NCBI RefSeq assembly: GCF_000961795.1
Contig: NZ_LADU01000017.1
Span: forward strand, 1 to 40,704
DNA: 40,704 nucleotides
Direction: 5' to 3'
From: Hyphomonas sp. BRH_c22
GTDB lineage: Bacteria > Pseudomonadota > Alphaproteobacteria > Caulobacterales > Hyphomonadaceae
Position numbers and translations under genes: made by a program. The first letter of the stretch is position 1. Each line of letters begins with the position of its first letter. Under the pieces are notes generated by a model. It was not told the DNA's origin. It did no database searches and was given only the letters and a program-made list of their open reading frames with translations. This document shows positions 25,925-33,665 of this stretch, one piece after another.

Positions 25925-26653
25925 ATGACAGAAACCATGCTGATATTAGGTGCCGGTACGCCAGACGGCGTTGGCGGCGCAATAGCACTTCGGTTCGCGA
26001 AGGCTGGCTACCACGTACTTGTAACCGGCAGGACGCCCGAAAAGGTCGAGGCAACGCGCGCAGCTATTGCCGCACAAGAGGGGTCCGCTGACGCCATGTC
26101 CTGTGATGTGACATCGGAGCAGGATCTCGACGCCGTGTTCGGCGCGCTGGCGGCTAAAGAAATGCCGGTGGCGTCGGTCATCTATAATGCCGGCAACAAT
26201 GCCCCCATTTCTTTTGAGGCTCTGACGCCGGAACAGTTTGAAACCTATTGGCGTGTCTGCTGCCTGGGGGGATTTCTGGCCGCAAAACGTGCGATGCCGC
26301 TTCTGGCCCGGCAGGGCCATGGGTCAATGTTGTTTACAGGCGCGTCTGCTTCCCTGCGCGGTAAGCCTAACTTTGCGCACTTTTCTTCTGCAAAGGGCGC
26401 CCTCAGAAACCTTGTCCAAGCGCTGGCACGCGAGTACGGTCCACAAGGCGTGCATGCGGCTCACATCATTATCGATGGCGTCGTCAATGGCGATCAGGTC
26501 AAATCCCGGTTTGGCGATTATCTCGACAAGCTGGGAGAAGACGGAGCCCTCGATCCGGCTGCGATCGCGGAAGCTTTCTGGATGGTTCATAACCAGCCCC
26601 GCTCTGCGTGGACGCAGGAACTCGACCTTCGTCCCTTCAAGGAGGCTTGGTGA
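25925..26653 (+). CDS. SDR-family oxidoreductase lacking the catalytic Tyr
   Basis: A 242-residue Rossmann protein of the short-chain dehydrogenase family. The nucleotide motif is GAGTPDGVGGAI, longer than the usual TGxxxGIG, and VIYNAG stands for the NNAG motif. The YxxxK active site reads FSSAK: Phe153 replaces the catalytic Tyr and Lys157 is kept, with a Ser-rich TGASAS before it. Related SDRs with FSSAK and HIIIDGVV exist, so this is a known variant group rather than a local mutation; its reaction is not known. GAGGGG precedes the ATG. It is the first gene of the TetR-controlled operon, and the next gene starts 4 bp after its stop. Confidence 0.85.
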   Translation: MTETMLILGAGTPDGVGGAIALRFAKAGYHVLVTGRTPEKVEATRAAIAAQEGSADAMSCDVTSEQDLDAVFGALAAKEMPVASVIYNAGNNAPISFEALTPEQFETYWRVCCLGGFLAAKRAMPLLARQGHGSMLFTGASASLRGKPNFAHFSSAKGALRNLVQALAREYGPQGVHAAHIIIDGVVNGDQVKSRFGDYLDKLGEDGALDPAAIAEAFWMVHNQPRSAWTQELDLRPFKEAW

Positions 26654-26657
26654 CGCC

Positions 26658-27053
26658 ATGATCGATATGTCCGACATCCTGTTCTACTTTGCGGCGGGCC
26701 TCTCCCTGTTTGGAGTTATTGCCCATGAGGTCGCCGGATCCCCAAAAGTTCTTGGGCCGCTCAAGACGTCTGGCCTTCCTGACAGCGTGATCTGGCTCCA
26801 CCATTTCTCATGGCATGTCGGATCGGTGGCTGTGCTGGCGATGATCAGCTTGTTTATACTGGCCGCATGGCAGCCATCGGGCGTGCTGTTCGCTGCCGTC
26901 GCCACGGCAATGAGTGCAGGCTTTGCCGCGCTCTGTATCGGGCTCGCCACCTTCGGCAATCCGGCCCTGTGGCGAACACCCGCGCCATACCCCTGGACGC
27001 TCATCGCGATCCTTGGCGGGGTCGGTATGTATTTCATGGAGCGTCCGCTATGA
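26658..27053 (+). CDS. Small four-helix membrane protein, unknown function
   Basis: A 131-residue very hydrophobic protein with about four membrane segments: ILFYFAAGLSLFGVIAHEVA, VGSVAVLAMISLFILAAW, FAAVATAMSAGFAALCIGLA and WTLIAILGGVGMYF. A polar stretch between the first two carries a possible metal- or substrate-interacting set, SVIWLHHFSWHVG. I do not recognise the family. It lies between the SDR and the haloalkane dehalogenase and overlaps the latter by four bases (ATGA), so it is an integral part of the operon. It might bind or pass substrate across the inner membrane, but that is a guess. Confidence 0.75.
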   Translation: MIDMSDILFYFAAGLSLFGVIAHEVAGSPKVLGPLKTSGLPDSVIWLHHFSWHVGSVAVLAMISLFILAAWQPSGVLFAAVATAMSAGFAALCIGLATFGNPALWRTPAPYPWTLIAILGGVGMYFMERPL

Positions 27054-27988
27054 ACAATTCAGACGCTGACTGGACCTTTGGCGGAGCCTGGCCTTATGCG
27101 CCGAAATGGTTCGACACGCCTGAAGGGCGACTGCACTATATTGACGAGGGCCCGCGTGACGGGCCACCTATTGTGTTCGTACACGGAAATCCGACCTGGT
27201 CGTATCTCTATAGACGATTCATAAAAGCCGTGACGGGTTGGGGCTTTCGCGCAATTGCAATGGACCATTTGGGGTTCGGAAGATCGGACAAACCCACCCG
27301 CACAGACGTCTATGCCATTGCCCGACATGCCGACCGGTGCGAAGCATTGCTTGAGTCACTCAACCTTGAAAACGCGACGCTTGTCGTTCAGGATTGGGGC
27401 GGCCCGATTGGGTTGACCTGGGCCGCGCGTCGCCCTGAAAGAGTGTCGGGCTTGTTTGTCCTGAATACGTTCTTCCAGCGACCCGTTCGCGAGGTTCCTC
27501 TACCAACAATCCTCAGGGCTTTTCGGACACCTGTCGTTGGCGAGCTTCTGGTCAAAGGGGCCCACGCCTTTGTGAAAGGGTTCCTGTTTCAGGCGGGGCT
27601 GAACGATCCAGCACGCCTGACTGAAACTGACAAGGCGGCCTATCTTGCGCCTCATCCTAACTGGTCGTCACGGTCGGGAATCCTCGCCTTTCCACGTCAG
27701 ATCCCGTTTGGCCCGAACGGCCCTGTCAGCGATTTTGTGGCGGCCGAAGGCGCGAAGCTGGAGGCTGCATTTGGCAACAAGCCTGTGAAAATCGTCTGGC
27801 CGATGAAGGATGTCGCGTTCAGCGCGGAAACACTTGATGGCATGTGGCTGAAGGCCTTTCCGCATGCCGAAGTCACTCGCGTCGACGATGCCGGCCACTT
27901 CATTCAGGAAGATGCGTACGAGATCGTCATTCCTGAAATGATGGACTTTATTGGCGGGAGTAACATGCGTTCCGGCCGTCCAGCATGA
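27050..27988 (+). CDS. Haloalkane dehalogenase-like alpha/beta hydrolase (HLD-III type)
   Basis: A 312-residue alpha/beta hydrolase. The residues match haloalkane dehalogenases: Asn47 in HGNPTWSYLYR and Trp116 in QDWGGPIG, the halide-binding pair, with nucleophile Asp115, a likely acid Asp254 (WPMKDVAF) and base His283 (DDAGHFIQED). Asp-His-Asp with Asn-Trp is the pattern described for subfamily HLD-III; HLD-II would use Glu after strand 6. These enzymes split carbon-halogen bonds by water, giving alcohol and halide. Activity of HLD-III members is often weak or of unclear natural substrate. GGAG is eight bases before the ATG. Coupled by ATGA overlaps to the membrane protein upstream and the MFS gene downstream. 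Confidence 0.83.
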   Translation: MNNSDADWTFGGAWPYAPKWFDTPEGRLHYIDEGPRDGPPIVFVHGNPTWSYLYRRFIKAVTGWGFRAIAMDHLGFGRSDKPTRTDVYAIARHADRCEALLESLNLENATLVVQDWGGPIGLTWAARRPERVSGLFVLNTFFQRPVREVPLPTILRAFRTPVVGELLVKGAHAFVKGFLFQAGLNDPARLTETDKAAYLAPHPNWSSRSGILAFPRQIPFGPNGPVSDFVAAEGAKLEAAFGNKPVKIVWPMKDVAFSAETLDGMWLKAFPHAEVTRVDDAGHFIQEDAYEIVIPEMMDFIGGSNMRSGRPA

Positions 27989-29151
27989 ACCCGCGTATTC
28001 TTAGCCTGGTTTTCGCGCCATTTGCATTTGGCACTAGCGCCTTCGTCTTTATTGGCCTGATCGATCCGATGGCAGAAGGTCTCGGAGTTGGCGTTCCGTT
28101 GATCGGTCAGCTGCAAATGGTGTTCGCGATTGCGTGTGGATTTGGCGGTCCTTTCCTGGCGCGGCTGTTATCGGGCATCGATCGCAAGAGACTGCTTGTA
28201 GGCGTGCTTGCCAGCATGGTGGCGATGAATTTTGCGTCAGCCCTGGCGCCGGATTTCGCAACGCTGGCAGGCATGCGTTTCATGGGCGGCTTCTTTGCTG
28301 CGCTGACAATCCCGCTGGCGACGACAATCGGCGTAAATATGGTGCCTGAAGTAAGGCGGGCGGATGCGATCGCCGCAGTCATGGCTGGCTACACATTGGC
28401 CTTCCTGCTGGGAATGCCGCTTGGCACAATACTGGGTGATGCTTTTGGCTGGCGCGCGGCATTCTGGTTTGCAGGCGGAGTAGCCGTCCTCGCTGCACTC
28501 CTGATCGCACTTGTCGCGCCTCGAAACGTGAAGGCCCCACAGCTGGCCGGCGCGAATTTCAAAACCGCGCTCAGCGGGGAAAACCCGAAACTCATGGCGC
28601 TCACAATGCTGGGATTCGTCGCGACCTTCGTGACGGTTGGCTATATCGGCCCCGTCATCACCCAGACGACCGGACTTACGGGCGCGGCCATTGGCGGTGT
28701 TCAGATTGCCACGGGCATCGGCAGCCTGATCGGGGTCCCTGTCGGGGCGTTGTTTGCACGTCTGGCTGTTCGAAAGGCATTGTTCATTCTGTTCATGCTG
28801 GCCGGCCTGACGCAGGTGGCCTTTGCGCTCGGCATGCATTTTGATTTTGAGGGCTTGTCGGTGCCGTTCCTGATCGTGACGATGGCGCTTGGATCGGCTG
28901 CACTGTTTGCAACGACCACCGTGGTTCAGGCACGGCTGGCAGCAACGTCTGGCGCGGCAGTGACGATCGCGTTCGCCCTTAACAGTTCCATGGTTTATTT
29001 TGGACAGGGCATGGGCGCGACCCTCGGGGGCGGTGTGATCGCTGCGATAGGATTGAGTGCGACGGGCGTTGCGGGCGCGGGTGTTGCTGTTTTTGCTCTG
29101 GCTCTCGTTTTCGCTCTGCGTGTGCAGCCCGCCACTCAACACAGCCAGTAA
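27985..29151 (+). CDS. MFS transporter
   Basis: A 388-residue major facilitator with about twelve membrane helices. It resembles the DHA1 (AraJ/NepI-like) drug/sugar exporters: LSLVFAPFAFGTSAFVFIGL, FLARLLSGIDRKRLLVGVLA (motif A-like loop), and GYTLAFLLGMPLGTILGDAFG with GWRAAFWF (motif C-like). It overlaps the dehalogenase by four bases, so it is translationally coupled. Probably export or uptake of a substrate, product or toxic halogenated compound linked to the operon; direction is not shown by sequence. The stop codon directly abuts the first ATG of the next gene. Confidence 0.87.
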   Translation: MNPRILSLVFAPFAFGTSAFVFIGLIDPMAEGLGVGVPLIGQLQMVFAIACGFGGPFLARLLSGIDRKRLLVGVLASMVAMNFASALAPDFATLAGMRFMGGFFAALTIPLATTIGVNMVPEVRRADAIAAVMAGYTLAFLLGMPLGTILGDAFGWRAAFWFAGGVAVLAALLIALVAPRNVKAPQLAGANFKTALSGENPKLMALTMLGFVATFVTVGYIGPVITQTTGLTGAAIGGVQIATGIGSLIGVPVGALFARLAVRKALFILFMLAGLTQVAFALGMHFDFEGLSVPFLIVTMALGSAALFATTTVVQARLAATSGAAVTIAFALNSSMVYFGQGMGATLGGGVIAAIGLSATGVAGAGVAVFALALVFALRVQPATQHSQ

Positions 29152-29169
29152 ATGTTCATGAGGTCATCT

Positions 29170-30033
29170 ATGCGTTTCAATCTGATCCTGCTGGCCAGCT
29201 TCGCGCTCGGCACTTTCGCTTTTGCTCAGGACAATTCCAGCAGCGACCGGATGCCTCTGGCCGGGCCGGGCACAACCGCGACTGAGAGCAGTCCAGCCCA
29301 TTCCGACGATGCAACCAACCTCGCAGCCCCGCCCGTCATGTTTGCACAAACAAAAAGCCAGGCAGTACCGGCTCAATCCTCCAGAAAGGAACCTGCCATG
29401 GACGAGACGATATATCCCAAGGGCAGCACTGCGCTTCTTCTCATCGACCCGTATAATGATTTCCTCGCAGAGGATGGCAAGATGTGGCCCGCCCTCAGCG
29501 AGGTTGCCAAATCGGTCGACCTTCATGCCAATATCTCTCGAACCCGCGGGGCTGTGCGCGAGGCCGGCATGCCGATCTTCATTCTGCCCCATCACCGGCA
29601 CAAGCCCGCTGATTTTGAGGGATGGACGCACCTGACACCCTCACAGCGTGCGGCGCACCAATACCAACTGTTCGCTGTCGATAGCTGGGGCGGTGAATGG
29701 TATCCGGGCTTTGGCCCCGAGCCCGGCGATATCGTCGTCAAGGAACATTGGGGCGCGTCCAGCTTCGCCAATACCGACCTTGATGTGCAGCTGCGCCAGC
29801 ACGGGATCACCCATGTCATCTTCATTGGCCTGATTGCCAATACCTGTATCGAAACGTCAGCGCGCCATGCGGCGGAACTCGGCTACCATGTGACCCTGGT
29901 CCGCGATGCAACGGCCGCCATGTCGTCCGAGTCCATGCACGCCGCCCACGACATCAATGGCCCGGCTTATGCACATGCTATTGTCACCACGGCAGAACTT
30001 GTACAGCAACTGAACGTTGGGGGTGTCCAATAA
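29170..30033 (+). CDS. Isochorismatase-family cysteine hydrolase with signal peptide
   Basis: A cysteine hydrolase of the isochorismatase-like family. Counting from the ATG at 29152, the triad is Asp99 (LLLIDPYNDF), Lys197 (IVVKEHWG) and Cys232 (LIANTCIETSARHA), all intact. Unusually for this family, a signal peptide (MRFNLILLASFALGTFAFA) and a low-complexity linker of about 55 residues precede the hydrolase. Three starts compete: ATG 29152 abutting the MFS stop, ATG 29170 with GAGG upstream (used here), and ATG 29398 with AGAAAGGA upstream, which would give the normal cytoplasmic family form (MDETIYPKGS). The protein may thus be made in exported and cytosolic forms. The substrate (amide or ester) is unknown. 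Confidence 0.85.
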   Translation: MRFNLILLASFALGTFAFAQDNSSSDRMPLAGPGTTATESSPAHSDDATNLAAPPVMFAQTKSQAVPAQSSRKEPAMDETIYPKGSTALLLIDPYNDFLAEDGKMWPALSEVAKSVDLHANISRTRGAVREAGMPIFILPHHRHKPADFEGWTHLTPSQRAAHQYQLFAVDSWGGEWYPGFGPEPGDIVVKEHWGASSFANTDLDVQLRQHGITHVIFIGLIANTCIETSARHAAELGYHVTLVRDATAAMSSESMHAAHDINGPAYAHAIVTTAELVQQLNVGGVQ

Positions 30034-30035
30034 TC

Positions 30036-30569
30036 TTGGGTCACGCAGCAACGACATTGGTTGCCAAACGCGCCGCACCGAAAATTCCCTGGTGGCTGCT
30101 TTTATTCAGTGCCTTTCTGATCGACATCGCGATGTTCACTTTCGTCGCACTCGGCATTGAGACAATGACACCGTCAGGCGCGGACGGGCCGAGCCTAGCG
30201 ACTCAAATAGTCGAGATGACGTTTAGTCATGACCTGATCCCCCAGATCGGCTGGACATTGCTTGCCGGTGCGATCGCTTTCGCGGTAACGCGCCGTTCTG
30301 ACTTCGCGCTGATCGCCATGGCCTTGTCTTTGGCCCACTGGCTGGGCGACCTGGTTGCCGGCTACGGGCACTTTGTTTTCGGCCCCGACAGCCAACCGCT
30401 TGGTACGGACTGGTATCATCTGAACCTGTCGGCGGCACTGACGTTCGAAGCCGCACTTGGTGTCTTATGCGTTTTTATCTTCACCCGCAGGAGATCATTC
30501 TCGTCCGGCGCGCTGGTGGGACTCTACGGCCTGTTCGGTGCTCTTCCATTCGTTTTCTTCGTCATCTGA
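30036..30569 (+). CDS. Membrane protein of unknown function
   Basis: A protein of up to 177 residues with about five membrane segments (WWLLLFSAFLIDIAMFTFVA, IGWTLLAGAIAFAV, FALIAMALSLAHWLGDLVAG, FEAALGVLCVFIFT, GLYGLFGALPFVFF). His and Asp in LAHWLGDLVAGYGHF and the following DSQPLGTDWYH could line a polar site. I do not recognise the family. The frame begins with TTG at 30036, two bases after the hydrolase stop, with GGGGG upstream; a TTG at 30057 is an alternative. It is the last gene of the rightward operon. No clear terminator follows. Confidence 0.65.
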   Translation: MGHAATTLVAKRAAPKIPWWLLLFSAFLIDIAMFTFVALGIETMTPSGADGPSLATQIVEMTFSHDLIPQIGWTLLAGAIAFAVTRRSDFALIAMALSLAHWLGDLVAGYGHFVFGPDSQPLGTDWYHLNLSAALTFEAALGVLCVFIFTRRRSFSSGALVGLYGLFGALPFVFFVI

Positions 30570-30576
30570 AAATGCC

Positions 30577-31059
30577 TCACAGGTGAATATCGCCAATTTC
30601 GGCCAGCAATTGAGACGGGCTGATCGGAACAACGCCTAAGGTCGACATTCTCAGCAAGCTCAGTGAGCACTCGTCGTTAGAGTTCAAACTTGATGGGCAA
30701 ACGAAGGTTTCGAGCCCCTCGCACTGGAGACTCAGGCACAAGTGGATGACCATAGAGGCACAGACGTCGCCCACGACAACGCTTTGTCGATGCTGTTTCT
30801 CCCAAACAACCGGAAGCCCGGTGATCACTTTATCCAAGAGCACATTTTGGTCGTTTCGTCTTGAATCAGTGTCAGGCTCTACACAAGGTATCGCACACGA
30901 TGAGAGGCGCGCTCTCAAGATATGCATTTCAGGGCGCTGGTCCAACAGCACAACGGTGAGGTCGCATGAACGAATAATGCCTCGCGTAAGTTTTGGTTCG
31001 AACGCTTTCGATTTAATCACGGATAGTCTCCGGTCCCTTTTTTCATTCGAGGCCTGCAT
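30577..31059 (-). CDS. Divergent isochorismatase-like protein
   Basis: A 160-residue minus-strand frame. The C-terminal part reads like the YcaC/nicotinamidase branch of the isochorismatase fold: VVVGDVCASMVIHLCLSLQC stands for the catalytic-Cys region (GxxTDVCV), and LSLLRMSTLGVVPISPSQLL stands for the family end (RMxxAGAVPVTWxQVL). LTVVLLDQRPEM may be the Asp strand. The middle is shorter than in normal members, so the catalytic Lys is not placed with confidence and the gene may be degenerate. The frame opens with TTG at 31071; the ATG at 31059 has no good ribosome site. It is convergent with the membrane-protein gene, 7 bp apart. From 31060 to 31249 I see no gene. Confidence 0.45.
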   Translation of the reverse strand: MQASNEKRDRRLSVIKSKAFEPKLTRGIIRSCDLTVVLLDQRPEMHILRARLSSCAIPCVEPDTDSRRNDQNVLLDKVITGLPVVWEKQHRQSVVVGDVCASMVIHLCLSLQCEGLETFVCPSSLNSNDECSLSLLRMSTLGVVPISPSQLLAEIGDIHL

Positions 31060-31249
31060 TTCTGTGTTCAAATATAAAAGGAAACCCGGCTCGCAATTGA
31101 TTGCGCGTAACTTGGTAGTCGGCTAACTCGTTCATCAGATTCAAAACAGCCGGTGTACATATCCCGACCATCGACGGAGAAAAGTCGAGACGCAGGAGGC
31201 GTAGATTCACTTCTTCAGATCTTCCGACAATCATTTGTTCTGTACCATC

Positions 31250-32617
31250 CTAGAAACGAGAGATCATGTTGAGTGTCAGTCCCCGGATCTGCTCGCCGCC
31301 CGATTGCCTGAATGCGCCCTTTGGTGAGAGTGCGAACAAATTGGCCCGCACTTCGTGGGTGCCGGACAACCGCCATTTCAGTCCGACATTCGCCCCGTTC
31401 AGGATGAACATATCGCCGGTGGCACCTGCAGATAGTAGCGCGTCTCCGCCTGGCCCGCCAAAGACTGCTCCATCGGATACGCGCCACACATGTTCTCCGC
31501 CGATTGCAAAACGAAGGTCCCGCGTCGCCTGCCATGACAGTTCGGGGTAAGCGCCAATTATATTGGTCGCGCCATAGACACCGTTTCGGCCAAGGTTGAA
31601 TGTTCCCCCAAATGCCGGGGCCCAGCTTTCATTGGCAACCGTTTCTGCGCGGTCTCCCGACGCACCGTCCAGCCGCAACGACGCATGCCAGTGACCCGCA
31701 TTGTCAAGTTTCACAGACAGCTCGTTCGCAAAGGCCCAAGCTTCTATCGGGTTAACCCCGACTTGCCCAAATTGTCGGCCATATTCGACACTGGATCGCC
31801 AGGATCCTGCATCATACGTCATCCGGGCCACGCCAACCCCGCGATGCTCACTGCCGGGCACACGAAGGAATGCGACAACGTCCCGGTCAATCCAAACGCC
31901 GTAGACTCCGTAGGATAAACCCTTGATCGTCCGGCTGGTTCGCCGGTAGGACCCGCCTGACCACCGTCCATCTCCAAAGCCCTCAAACCTCTTGAAATAG
32001 CCGTTTTTGGATATGAACGGCTCAACAATATACGCCTCCGCAACCGATCCATCCGACCGGTAATCAATGTGAACGCCATCGAAGACTTGCTGGTAGTTCA
32101 GGGCGTCAGCGGCTCTGAGAAGCCGGCTCGATCGATCGAAAACGGCCTGGCGTCCAATACGGATAGTCCAGTGGTCGTCTGGCACGACGTCGACGAACGC
32201 ACGTTGGAGCGCGAGGTCAGCCTCATCAAAAAACAGTCCGTCCGGCTTGCCAGCCTGGTCCCACACGCCCAGCTCGACGTAAGTACGAAAGTTGCTTCCG
32301 TATCTAAAATCGGCATGCACCAGGGCTCGCCCGATTAAATTGGTTCGCGCGCCCTCCTGCGTTGTTCCGAAAGCAAAGGCATCCTTGTGTTCAAAGCGAA
32401 TATGGGTGTCTCCGCCAAACGATAAGTGAGCGATCCCTCCAGGCAGTTGAATAGACTTCCATGCCGGAGCATCTTTTATGCGCCAATCTTCCGTCCAGCG
32501 GTCCGTTCGGAAATTCGTCGTAAAATCGGCGGCGGGCGGAGATTGCGCTTCCGCGATCACCGGAACGCAAAAGAACAACACAGCCATGACGCATCCGAGA
32601 CTTCTGCCGCCCGTCAT
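31250..32617 (-). CDS. Outer-membrane beta-barrel porin, alginate-export (AlgE-like) family
   Basis: A 455-residue exported protein. A signal peptide (LGCVMAVLFFCVPVIAEA) leads into a barrel with alternating hydrophobic strands and the alginate-export family signature regions GGDTHIRFEHKDAFAFG, LIGRALVHADFRYGSNFRTY, DLALQRAFVDVVPDDHWTIR and IGRQAVFDRSSRLL. The last residue is Phe (LTLNMISRF), as required for barrel insertion. Members of this family outside pseudomonads serve as general porins for organic substrates, often in catabolic clusters. The ATG at 32617 is used; the open frame starts at a TTG at 32632. Within element A it could be the outer-membrane entry route for the dehalogenase pathway, which is inference. 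Confidence 0.82.
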   Translation of the reverse strand: MTGGRSLGCVMAVLFFCVPVIAEAQSPPAADFTTNFRTDRWTEDWRIKDAPAWKSIQLPGGIAHLSFGGDTHIRFEHKDAFAFGTTQEGARTNLIGRALVHADFRYGSNFRTYVELGVWDQAGKPDGLFFDEADLALQRAFVDVVPDDHWTIRIGRQAVFDRSSRLLRAADALNYQQVFDGVHIDYRSDGSVAEAYIVEPFISKNGYFKRFEGFGDGRWSGGSYRRTSRTIKGLSYGVYGVWIDRDVVAFLRVPGSEHRGVGVARMTYDAGSWRSSVEYGRQFGQVGVNPIEAWAFANELSVKLDNAGHWHASLRLDGASGDRAETVANESWAPAFGGTFNLGRNGVYGATNIIGAYPELSWQATRDLRFAIGGEHVWRVSDGAVFGGPGGDALLSAGATGDMFILNGANVGLKWRLSGTHEVRANLFALSPKGAFRQSGGEQIRGLTLNMISRF

Positions 32618-32988
32618 GACGACGAAGCCCAATCGTCTTTGGCAACCAGAACAATCGCGATGGGTCTAAAGGCGCCTCCCGCCGCGTGCGGTTGTGTCAT
32701 TCAAGCCTCCGTAGCTTGTTGCATGCCTGCGGATGTCCGGCGTTGCTTTCGCAGGCTATAATGGAACGATCATTCTCTTAAATACAACTGTTTTTGGACC
32801 CTGTCCCAATAGACTTGAATGATTTGGTTCAGGCGGAAGGCAATCGTAGATCGAGGCATGGTTTGACCCCGTTTGAAATTCAGAGATGAACTGATCCCCG
32901 TTCGTCGTCCGGTACTTTCCGACCTCCAGTTGCCTGATGCTCTGAGACCCAGGTCTGGACCACTGCCGGTTGGAGTTTTCCGGCCTTT
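32618..32988. other. Interval upstream of the porin gene
   Basis: Should hold the porin promoter. A 78-codon minus-strand frame (32756-32992) has no recognisable content. No clear promoter hexamers or inverted repeats that I would defend. Confidence 0.4.
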
Positions 32989-33078
32989 TCACGATGGCGG
33001 ACTGGTTACGCCTGCATGATTGATCAGTGCGGCCGGGGGTTTGTTTCCGATCGCGCTATGCGGTCTTACTGTATTGTC
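32989..33078 (-). pseudogene. IS3-family transposase OrfB, last 29 codons
   Basis: The minus strand reads DNTVRPHSAIGNKPPAALIN then HAGVTSPPS and a stop at 32989. This is the C-terminal signature (YNxVRPHSAIGNKPP) of the IS3/IS51-like OrfB, from a different IS than the debris at 24 kb. Nothing of the rest of the IS remains. The fragment ends just before the right-end repeat of element A. Confidence 0.65.
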
Positions 33079-33081
33079 GAG

Positions 33082-33219
33082 CCTCACTATAGGTGAGTAG
33101 AAGGGCAAAAGTTAAACTTGCGGAGGCTGAAAAGTTAGTAGACTCAATGCGTGACTGGACAAAAACATGATTAAAAACAGTTCATTGGGATACCGCGTGA
33201 GCACGGCACCTATGACGGA
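33082..33219 (+). repeat. Right end of element A, with middle att core
   Basis: These 138 bp match 37238-37375 over the same total length with scattered differences: CTCACTATAGGTGAG, then AAAAGTTAGTAGACTC, TGCGTGACTGGACAAAAA, ATGATTAAAAACAGTTCATT, GGATACCGCGTGAGCACGGC, and the core GCACCTATGACGGA (33206-33219). Read from the ATG at 33168 it encodes MIKNSSLGYRVSTAPM, a substitute dusA N-terminus that here leads nowhere, because element B follows. Confidence 0.8.
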
Positions 33220-33301
33220 TATCACAAAATAACACATAAAAACAATGTGTTACGGTTCTTCATGTGCTCTCCGTGTGAACTGCCAAAGGATTAGTAGGCG
33301 G
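33206..33301 (+). repeat. Left end of element B, sharing the middle core
   Basis: Starts at the same core and resembles 21566-21660 across its length (A-rich run, ACAATG, TTCATGTGC, CCGTGTGA, TTAGTAGGCGG). A left end directly joined to a right end at one core is the signature of two elements in tandem at one attachment site. Confidence 0.75.
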
Positions 33302-33319
33302 TAATGTCCCATCAGATCG

Positions 33320-33661
33320 TGTAATTCGTGCACGCCGTTTCGGCTGCGGTGATGGGTTCAGTTGTCCTTCGTTGTTCCCCGTCAGCGACCATGAGACAGA
33401 TCGAGCAAATCTTCTTGTGAAGGCTGTGTCATTCAAAGACGAGGCTACGCTCGTCATGGCAATGCAGGGGCTCGACGTTATCATCAACGCGGTCGGCAAC
33501 TCGAATGATGGTGAGACTTATGCGCCCCTTGTCCACCGCACCATCCGTGCGGCCGATGCGGTGCTCGTCCCGCAGGAAGGTTATGGCTTTTCGGCGGTGC
33601 GGCGGCCCTTGATATTTCAGGTACCGACAATCTGACCTTTGAACGGCCCTGGATCCCCTGA
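33320..33661 (+). pseudogene. NAD(P)-binding (NmrA/SDR-like) oxidoreductase, decayed fragment
   Basis: One frame gives RANLLVKAVSFKDEATLVMA, then MQGLDVIINAVGNSNDGETY and APLVHRTIRAADA, which is the middle of an atypical SDR/NmrA-type NAD(P)-binding protein. The expected continuation, RLWLFGGAAALDISGTDNLT, is found in another frame after about 33555, so there is a frameshift. It is followed by a stop at 33661. The N-terminal nucleotide motif and the C-terminal third are missing. It lies just inside the left end of element B and is convergent with the Fic gene. Confidence 0.6.
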
Positions 33662-33665
33662 GTGT

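Noticed and set aside
28237..29142. A 301-codon minus-strand open frame opposite the MFS gene
   Set aside because: The MFS frame has twelve membrane segments and coupled starts; the antisense product is highly charged and has no similarity that I recognise.
30746..31126. A 126-codon plus-strand gene
   Set aside because: It is opposite the isochorismatase-like frame, whose C-terminal motifs make that strand more likely.
32756..32992. A 78-codon minus-strand gene
   Set aside because: No similarity, no ribosome site, and it overlaps the IS3 OrfB tail; left as non-coding.
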